The translations under genes were made by a program, and so were the position numbers. From assembly GCA_022843325.1 (NCBI GenBank), contig JALHNV010000025.1, forward strand, positions 1-42,393: DNA of 42,393 nt. Direction: 5' to 3'. Numbering within the stretch: position 1 is the stretch's first letter; every line of letters starts with the position of its first letter. Below are positions 29,436-34,365 of the stretch, piece by piece. Origin of the DNA: Pseudolabrys sp. (GTDB lineage: Bacteria; Pseudomonadota; Alphaproteobacteria; Rhizobiales; Xanthobacteraceae). The notes beneath the pieces were generated by a model. The model was not told the DNA's origin. It saw only the letters and a list, made by a program, of their open reading frames with translations, and searched no databases.

Positions 29436-30146
29436 TTACCGGTCGTAATCGAGCTTCGGATACCAATCGGGGTCGCGGCCTTCCGGCGTACAATCGAACA
29501 CGGTCCACATCGGCATCAGGTCGGGCGCGCCGCGCGGGTCCTGCCCGGGATCGGCGGTGCCGAAGTCCATCTCGGCGCTCCAGAAGTGCCGGATCATGCC
29601 GTCGCGGCGCGTGAAGACGTGCAGGCCGGCGTCATCACTCCCGTCGGGACCGATCGCGTGATAGTCGCGGCTGAAGTCTCCGCTCGGGTCGGAATAGAGC
29701 TTGAGGTCGCGCCAGCCGCGCTCCTGCTTGAACGCCGTCAAACGTTCGATCGGCGAGCGGGCGACCACCGCCAGCGCGATTCGCTGCATCATGTCCTGCG
29801 CCTCGCCATCCCAGGCGCTGAGCAGCGAGGTGCACATCGGGCATGGCCGCTGGCGTTGCGGGCCAAACATGTAGGTGTAGATAACGAGCGTCTGCTTGTC
29901 GCCGAACAGCCCGGCCAGGTCGGTCGGTCCGCCTTCGCCGACAAAGCTGTAGTTCTTAACTTCGGCGCCGGGCGGGAGCGCGCGGCGCATCTCGGCGACG
30001 CGCTCGATGTGACGCCGCAGTTCGATCTCCTCGGCGAGCAGCGCGGTGCGCGCTTTGCGATAGTCGGCACTCTCTTTGAGAATTCGAACCCCACAGCTCT
30101 CGGCGAGACTGCGGGCCGAAGGCAGCGGTTTGTTGGTGTCGAGCAT
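29436..30146 (-). CDS. DUF899 family thioredoxin-like protein
   Basis: This 236-residue protein matches DUF899, a thioredoxin-fold family. It has an N-terminal helical part (YRKARTALLAEEIELRRHIERVAEMRRALPPG) and then YSFVGEGGPTDLAGLFGDKQTLVIYTYMFGP. A CPMC motif follows in the position of the thioredoxin CxxC, with the C-terminal HVFTRRDGMIRHFWSAEM. The CPMC pair suggests possible redox chemistry. It ends with a family-typical DWYPKLDYDR tail. It lies between the SRPBCC gene (48 bases) and the VOC gene (56 bases) in the minus-strand run. Its substrate is unknown. Confidence 0.84.
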   Translation of the reverse strand: MLDTNKPLPSARSLAESCGVRILKESADYRKARTALLAEEIELRRHIERVAEMRRALPPGAEVKNYSFVGEGGPTDLAGLFGDKQTLVIYTYMFGPQRQRPCPMCTSLLSAWDGEAQDMMQRIALAVVARSPIERLTAFKQERGWRDLKLYSDPSGDFSRDYHAIGPDGSDDAGLHVFTRRDGMIRHFWSAEMDFGTADPGQDPRGAPDLMPMWTVFDCTPEGRDPDWYPKLDYDR

Positions 30147-30202
30147 AACGTTCTTCCTTCTCGCCCCCGCGCGCTTGTCGTGATTCGCCGGTGGACGCCG
30201 CG

Positions 30203-30628
30203 CTACGTCGCCGGGACGACCATCCAGCCGACGCCGAACTTGTCGGCAACCATGCCGAAGCTGGAGGCGAAGAAGGTCTTCATCAGCGGCTGAAGCACGG
30301 CGCCGCCTTCGCTCAGCGCGGCGAAGGCGCGCTTCGCCTCCGTATCATCCTTGACCGTCAGGGCCAGCGAGATGCCCTTGAACTCGGCCTTGCCGCCGCC
30401 CATGCCGTCGGTCGCCATGACCACGGTGTCGCCGACTCTGAAACTCGAATGCATGATCTTGTCGCCGGCCGGCATCGCGCCGCCGCAGCCATCCCCGGGC
30501 GATCCGGCATCGGACGGCGCTTCCTTGAAGCGCATCATGGCGTCGACCTCTGCGCCGATCGTCTTTTTGTAGAACTCCAGCGCTTCCTCGCACCGGCCTT
30601 CGAAATTCAGATATGGCTGAACCTGCAT
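30203..30628 (-). CDS. VOC-superfamily (PhnB-like) protein
   Basis: This is a 141-residue vicinal-oxygen-chelate protein of the PhnB type. The marks are VQPYLNFEGRCEEALEFYKKTIGAEVDAMMRF, IMHSSFRVGDTVVMATDG, GISLALTVKDDTEAKRAFAALSEGG and FFASSFGMVADKFGVGWMVV. The catalytic metal residues of glyoxalase I are not evident. AGGAGACGAC gives a good ribosome-binding site before ATG 30628. It is the first gene of the seven-gene minus-strand run and divergent from marR; the palindrome in the marR promoter lies about 80 bases upstream and could control both directions. Confidence 0.86.
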   Translation of the reverse strand: MQVQPYLNFEGRCEEALEFYKKTIGAEVDAMMRFKEAPSDAGSPGDGCGGAMPAGDKIMHSSFRVGDTVVMATDGMGGGKAEFKGISLALTVKDDTEAKRAFAALSEGGAVLQPLMKTFFASSFGMVADKFGVGWMVVPAT

Positions 30629-30696
30629 GTCGTCTCCTTCCTTTCGCCGGCGCGTTCATTGCTGTGCACGAGCACCTCGCCGGTGTTGGCATCGCC

Positions 30697-30726
30697 TTGA
30701 CAAATACGTTGATATCAACCCATTAT
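30697..30726 (+). promoter_or_regulatory. marR promoter with embedded 12-bp palindrome
   Basis: TTGACA (30697-30702) and CATTAT (30721-30726) are separated by 18 bases. The spacer contains GTTGATATCAAC (30708-30719), a perfect palindrome of the size bound by MarR dimers. The expected transcription start, about 6-7 bases after the -10, falls on the marR ATG (30732). Binding of MarR here would block its own promoter; it may also act on the divergent VOC operon. Confidence 0.6.
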
Positions 30727-30731
30727 AAGTC

Positions 30732-31214
30732 ATGTCAATACGCCAGGGGAAAACGAAGGTTCCGGCGGCCGAAGCGCTGCCGGTCTTGCCGTTCGACAAA
30801 ACCATCGAGGTCCGCGATGCCTGCCTCTGCCTGCATGTGCATCGCGCGGCTCGGTCGCTGGCGCGACGCTTTGATGAGGCGCTGCGGCCGTTCGACCTGA
30901 CCCACGGCCAGTTCTCGCTGCTGGTGTCGCTCAATCGTCCCGAGCCACCGACCATTGGCAGCGTCGCGACGCTGCTGGCAATGGATCGCACGACGCTCAC
31001 CGCCAATCTCAAGCCGCTGGAGCGGCGCGGCCTCGTGACCATTTCCGTTGACGCCGATGACAAACGCAGCCGCCGTCTGGGCATCACCGCGGCCGGACGC
31101 GCTTTGCTCGCCAAGGCCTATCCGGTCTGGCGGCAGGGTCACGTTGAGGCGGAGTTTCTGATCAAGCACAGCAGCCCCGACGACCTGCGCGCCGCGCTGC
31201 GGACGCTGTCGTAA
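30732..31214 (+). CDS. MarR-family transcriptional regulator
   Basis: This 160-residue winged-helix protein of the MarR family has N-terminal dimerisation helices (CLCLHVHRAARSLARRFDEALRPFDLTHGQFSLLVSL). The recognition region is TIGSVATLLAMDRTTLTANLKPLERRGLV, followed by the wing TISVDADDKRSRRLGITAAGRALL. MarR repressors usually lose DNA binding on contact with phenolic or oxidising ligands; a cysteine pair (CLC) in helix 1 might sense oxidants. No ribosome-binding site precedes ATG 30732 and the predicted transcription start coincides with it, so the mRNA may be leaderless. It is divergent from the VOC/SRPBCC run, which it most likely controls, and convergent with arsR. Confidence 0.88.
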   Translation: MSIRQGKTKVPAAEALPVLPFDKTIEVRDACLCLHVHRAARSLARRFDEALRPFDLTHGQFSLLVSLNRPEPPTIGSVATLLAMDRTTLTANLKPLERRGLVTISVDADDKRSRRLGITAAGRALLAKAYPVWRQGHVEAEFLIKHSSPDDLRAALRTLS

Positions 31215-31275
31215 GCAGGCTTGAGAGCAGACGACACGGCTGCCGACGATGGTCTCCGGCTTGCTGAGAGCGAGG

Positions 31276-31677
31276 CTATTTTCGTGGCTCACGCTTTCGC
31301 TCCCTGCTGCGCTTTCTTTTGGCCGGCGCGGGTGCTTGCGGACCCGCGGCCTGCAAGGTCTTGAGGTAGTCCTCAAGGCGATCGAGCCGCTGCTCCCAGA
31401 GCTGACGGTATTCCTCGAGCCAGTCGTCGACGCCCTTCAGCGCCACCGGATCGATCTTGCAGGGGCGCATCTGCGCATCCCGGCTGCGCGTGATCAGGCC
31501 GGCGCGCTCGAGCACTTTGAGATGCTTGGACACTGCCGGTAGCGACATCGCGAACGGCTCGGCCAACTTGGACACCGAGGTTTCGCCGTCCGCCAGCCGC
31601 GCCAGGATGGCGCGCCGGGTGGGGTCGGCAAGCGCCGCGAACGTGGCGCTCAGGGGGTCGGCCGGCTGAAGCCTCAT
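31276..31677 (-). CDS. ArsR-family transcriptional regulator
   Basis: This 133-residue protein has an ArsR-type winged helix: LSATFAALADPTRRAILARLADGETSVSKLAEPFAMSLPAVSKHLKVLERAGLI, then RPCKIDPVAL. A helical KGVDDWLEEYRQLWEQRLDRLEDYL segment and a Lys/Arg-rich tail end it. The metal-binding ELCVC motif of arsenic sensors is absent, so it belongs to the branch that accompanies SRPBCC (AHSA1) genes. Here the marR gene lies between it and the SRPBCC run, so it may be transcribed separately. An inverted repeat 23-44 bases upstream is a likely operator. Confidence 0.88.
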   Translation of the reverse strand: MRLQPADPLSATFAALADPTRRAILARLADGETSVSKLAEPFAMSLPAVSKHLKVLERAGLITRSRDAQMRPCKIDPVALKGVDDWLEEYRQLWEQRLDRLEDYLKTLQAAGPQAPAPAKRKRSRERKREPRK

Positions 31678-31699
31678 CGTCTATATTTATCCATTCAGT

Positions 31700-31721
31700 T
31701 AAATAACCGATGGGTTAATTA
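31700..31721. promoter_or_regulatory. Probable ArsR operator
   Basis: TAAATAACC (31700-31708) and GGTTAATTA (31713-31721) form an inverted repeat with eight of nine positions matching and a four-base spacer, in an AT-rich stretch just upstream of arsR. Size and symmetry fit a dimeric winged-helix protein. TAAATATAG closer to the ATG could be the -10 of the arsR promoter. Confidence 0.5.
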
Positions 31722-31752
31722 CCACAGGAGGACGGACTGTCAACGCCCCGTC

Positions 31753-31794
31753 TTGACAATCAAGACGTCGCAGCCTTTGATTGCAATGCAATCA
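31753..31794 (+). promoter_or_regulatory. coaBC promoter overlapped by 17-bp palindrome
   Basis: TTGACA (31753-31758) and TTTGAT (31776-31781) at 17-base spacing form a good promoter. TGATTGCA-A-TGCAATCA (31778-31794) is a perfect palindrome overlapping the -10. The same half-site recurs singly as CAATCA (31757-31762, overlapping the -35) and TGATTG (31820-31825, in the leader). Ribbon-helix-helix proteins bind such short repeated half-sites, and the gene downstream begins with one. A repressor here would block RNA polymerase. Confidence 0.55.
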
Positions 31795-31838
31795 TCGCCA
31801 TCAAATTTCCGCAAGCTATTGATTGAACGAGGGTTATT

Positions 31839-33233
31839 TTGGCCTCTTTGACCGTGCGGCAACTCGACGAGACGCTCAAGCAGCAACTCCGGCTGCGCGC
31901 CGCCCGCAGCGGCCGCTCGGTCGAGGACGAGGTGCGCAACATTCTCAAGGCTGCGGCCGAGGACTCCGACGCACTGGCGCCCATGGCAAAGGCAGCGCCG
32001 GGCGCTGGTCCCGTCCCGGCCCCGGCCGGCAAGCGCGTGTTGCTGATCGTCGGCGGCGGCATCGCCGCCTACAAGTCGCTCGACCTGATCCGGCGGCTGA
32101 AAGAGCGCGGCTTCACCGTGCGCTGCATTCTCACCGCGGCGGCAACGCAGTTCATCACGCCGCTCGCCGCCGGCGCGCTGACCGGCGAGCGGGTGTTCAC
32201 CGATCTGTTCGATCCCGCGAGCGAATTCGATGTCGGGCATATTCGTCTCGCCCGCGACACCGATCTGGTGGTGGTGGCGCCGGCGACGGCCGACCTGATG
32301 GCGAAGATGGCGGGCGGCCACGCCAACGACCTCGCCACCGCGGTGCTGCTGGCGACGACCGCGAAGATCCTGCTGGCGCCGGCCATGAACCCGCAGATGT
32401 GGGCCAACAAGGCGACGCAGCGCAATCTGGCGCAGCTCACCGCCGACGGCGTGACGCTGATCGGTCCCAATGCCGGCGAGATGGCCGAATCCGGCGAGCG
32501 CGGCATCGGCCGCATGGCGGAGCCGATGGAAATTGCCGGCGCCGTGGACCGGCTTCTGGCCGCAAAGGGCGAGCGGCCGCTGGCGGGCAAGCGGGTGCTC
32601 GTCACATCAGGGCCGACCCATGAGCCGATCGATCCGGTGCGCTATATCGCCAACCGCTCCTCCGGCAAGCAGGGCCACGCCATCGCGCTCGCCGCGGTGA
32701 GGGCCGGCGCCGAGGTCACGCTGATCAGCGGCCCGGTCACGCTGCCGGATCCGCCGGGCGTCAGAATGATCAAGGTGGAAAGCGCCCGCGATATGTTGCG
32801 CGCGGCGGAGCAGGCCTTGCCGGTGGACGTCGCGATCTTCGCCGCCGCCGTGGCGGACTGGCGGGTGGCGAATGCCGGCGACCAGAAGATCAAGAAGAAG
32901 GCCGGTGAGACCACGCCCGAACTGTCGCTGGTCGAAAATCCCGATATTCTTTCCACAGTCGCGCACCGCACGGATCAGCGGCCAAAGCTGGTGATCGGCT
33001 TCGCCGCCGAGACCGAGAATGTCGCCGCCAATGCCAAAGCCAAGCTGGCGCGGAAAGGCTGCGACTGGATCGTCGCCAACGACGTGTCGCCGCAAACCGG
33101 CATCATGGGCGGCGACAGCAACACCGTTCAGCTGGTAACAGCGGACGGTATCGAGGCCTGGCCGCCGCAGAGCAAGGACGAGGTTGCCGGGATGCTGATC
33201 GCGCGCATTGCCGCGGCGATGAACGCGACGTAA
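31839..33233 (+). CDS. coaBC: CoaBC (phosphopantothenoylcysteine synthetase/decarboxylase) with N-terminal ribbon-helix-helix domain
   Basis: CoaBC makes 4'-phosphopantetheine from phosphopantothenate in two steps of CoA synthesis. The 464-residue product has an unusual start. Residues 1-40 (ASLTVRQLDETLKQQLRLR, AARSGRSVEDEVRNIL) read as a ribbon-helix-helix DNA-binding domain of the FitA/VapB antitoxin type, joined by an Ala/Pro linker (41-63). CoaC follows (about 64-238) with GGGIAAYKSLDLIRRL, the active-site His in DVGHIRLAR, and PAMNPQMW. CoaB (about 245-464) has TSGPTHEPIDPVRYIANRSSGKQG, AAVADWRV and KIKKK with the catalytic Lys. The CoaC lid Cys (ACGxxGxGRM in E. coli, Cys158) is absent; the segment reads AESGERGIGRM with Ser218. 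The start is TTG 31839 with GAGGG six bases upstream. Confidence 0.93.
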   Translation: MASLTVRQLDETLKQQLRLRAARSGRSVEDEVRNILKAAAEDSDALAPMAKAAPGAGPVPAPAGKRVLLIVGGGIAAYKSLDLIRRLKERGFTVRCILTAAATQFITPLAAGALTGERVFTDLFDPASEFDVGHIRLARDTDLVVVAPATADLMAKMAGGHANDLATAVLLATTAKILLAPAMNPQMWANKATQRNLAQLTADGVTLIGPNAGEMAESGERGIGRMAEPMEIAGAVDRLLAAKGERPLAGKRVLVTSGPTHEPIDPVRYIANRSSGKQGHAIALAAVRAGAEVTLISGPVTLPDPPGVRMIKVESARDMLRAAEQALPVDVAIFAAAVADWRVANAGDQKIKKKAGETTPELSLVENPDILSTVAHRTDQRPKLVIGFAAETENVAANAKAKLARKGCDWIVANDVSPQTGIMGGDSNTVQLVTADGIEAWPPQSKDEVAGMLIARIAAAMNAT

Positions 33234-33261
33234 GCGCTGACACAAGAAAGCAGATCGATAA

Positions 33262-33714
33262 ATGACCACCGACGTCCGCATCATGCGCCTGGCCCACGGC
33301 CGCGATCTGCCATTGCCGTCCTATCAAAGCGCTCTGGCCGCAGGCCTCGACCTGATCGCTGCGGTGCCGGCCGGCACGCCGCTGTCGATCGCGCCCGGGG
33401 CGCGCGCGCTGGTGCCGACCGGTATCGCGATGGCCCTGCCCGAAGGATACGAAGCGCAGGTGCGGCCGCGTTCGGGCCTGGCCGCCAAGCAGGGCCTCAC
33501 CGTGCTCAATGCGCCCGGCACCATCGACGCCGATTATCGCGGCGAGGTTCAGGTGCTGCTGATCAATCACGGCAGCGAGCCGGTCGCGATCGCGCGCGGC
33601 ACGCGGATCGCGCAAATGGTGATCGCGCCGGTCACGCGGGCGCGGCTGCAGGAGGTCGAATCGCTCGATGGAACCCAGCGTGGAACCGGCGGATTTGGTT
33701 CCACCGGAGGTTGA
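33262..33714 (+). CDS. dut: dUTP diphosphatase
   Basis: The trimeric dUTPase hydrolyses dUTP to dUMP, keeping uracil out of DNA and supplying dTMP synthesis. The 150-residue product holds all five family motifs: AAGLDLIAA (motif 1), [28 protein letters not shown] (motif 2), [16 protein letters not shown] (motif 3 with the catalytic Asp), RIAQMVIAP (motif 4) and the Gly-rich C-terminal [10 protein letters not shown] (motif 5). It follows coaBC by 28 bases in the same direction, the usual rhizobial pairing, and is probably co-transcribed with it. Confidence 0.97.
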   Translation: MTTDVRIMRLAHGRDLPLPSYQSALAAGLDLIAAVPAGTPLSIAPGARALVPTGIAMALPEGYEAQVRPRSGLAAKQGLTVLNAPGTIDADYRGEVQVLLINHGSEPVAIARGTRIAQMVIAPVTRARLQEVESLDGTQRGTGGFGSTGG

Positions 33715-33794
33715 ATCGCAAAAAGTTTCTTTTCGGCTAGACGACTGAGCGACTGTAGCCTATTACCACTCAACTCCGTCGCGAGTGGTGCCCC

Positions 33795-34226
33795 ATGCCC
33801 TTGGTCTCCCGCAAAGGCATCCTTGCCATTGCCGCAGTCATCGATATCGCCCTCTACGCCCGCGGCCGGCCGGTGTCGGCCAAGGCGCTCGCCGCGCGTC
33901 ATGAGCTTCCGCCTCGTCATCTTGAACCGGTGCTGCAAGCACTCGTGCGCGACGGCATCCTCAAGGGAATCCGCGGGCCGCACGGCGGCTATGAGCTGGC
34001 ACGCGAACAGAAACTCATCACCGCCGAGGACATCCTGCGTTCTGCTGGCCGCGCCGAGGATGCCGACGACCTGCCGCTACCCAATTCGGCGCTGGTGAAC
34101 GACGTCGTGCGCCCGGCTTTGGCCGGGGCAGAACGCACCTTCTCGGCAGCGCTTGGTCAGATCAACGTCGAGGACATGATCAGCCGGTCAAGAACGCAGC
34201 GCAGCCTGCCTTCGGAACCTCAGTAA
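33795..34226 (+). CDS. Rrf2-family transcriptional regulator
   Basis: This 143-residue winged-helix protein of the Rrf2 family has an N-terminal helix (LAIAAVIDIALYARGRPVSAKALAARHELPPRHLEPVLQALVRDGILKGIRGPHGGYELAR) typical of IscR/NsrR/RirA relatives. It is followed by ITAEDILRSAG. It has no cysteine, so unlike IscR, NsrR or RirA it cannot ligate an iron-sulfur cluster with Cys. It may sense another ligand or act constitutively. It follows dut by 80 bases and precedes divL by 139 bases. Targets are unknown. Confidence 0.88.
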   Translation: MPLVSRKGILAIAAVIDIALYARGRPVSAKALAARHELPPRHLEPVLQALVRDGILKGIRGPHGGYELAREQKLITAEDILRSAGRAEDADDLPLPNSALVNDVVRPALAGAERTFSAALGQINVEDMISRSRTQRSLPSEPQ

Positions 34227-34272
34227 CCCGCAGCATTTCGACGCGGCGCAACGACAAATCGACGTTCACGAT

Positions 34273-34314
34273 CTGGACTCTTTCGGTGCGAGTCCCCGCA
34301 GGGGTAAAGTCCAG
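34273..34314 (+). promoter_or_regulatory. Mutually exclusive stem-loops upstream of divL
   Basis: Three GGACT/AGTCC segments allow two competing folds. In one, CTGGACT (34273-34279) pairs with AGTCCAG (34308-34314), enclosing a CCCC-GCA-GGGG hairpin. In the other, GGACTC (34275-34280) pairs with GAGTCC (34290-34295). The element ends about 50 bases before the divL ATG. It may be an RNA switch or simply a remnant repeat; no known riboswitch class was recognised. Confidence 0.35.
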
Positions 34315-34365
34315 CGATTCGAAATGGTGTGGCGGACACCGTTCGCATCCCTGGGGCAGCACTGA

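Noticed and set aside
31839..31958. Separate antitoxin gene with a toxin partner next to coaBC
   Set aside because: There is no stop codon between the RHH segment and CoaC, and no PIN-type toxin frame was found nearby; it is a fused domain.
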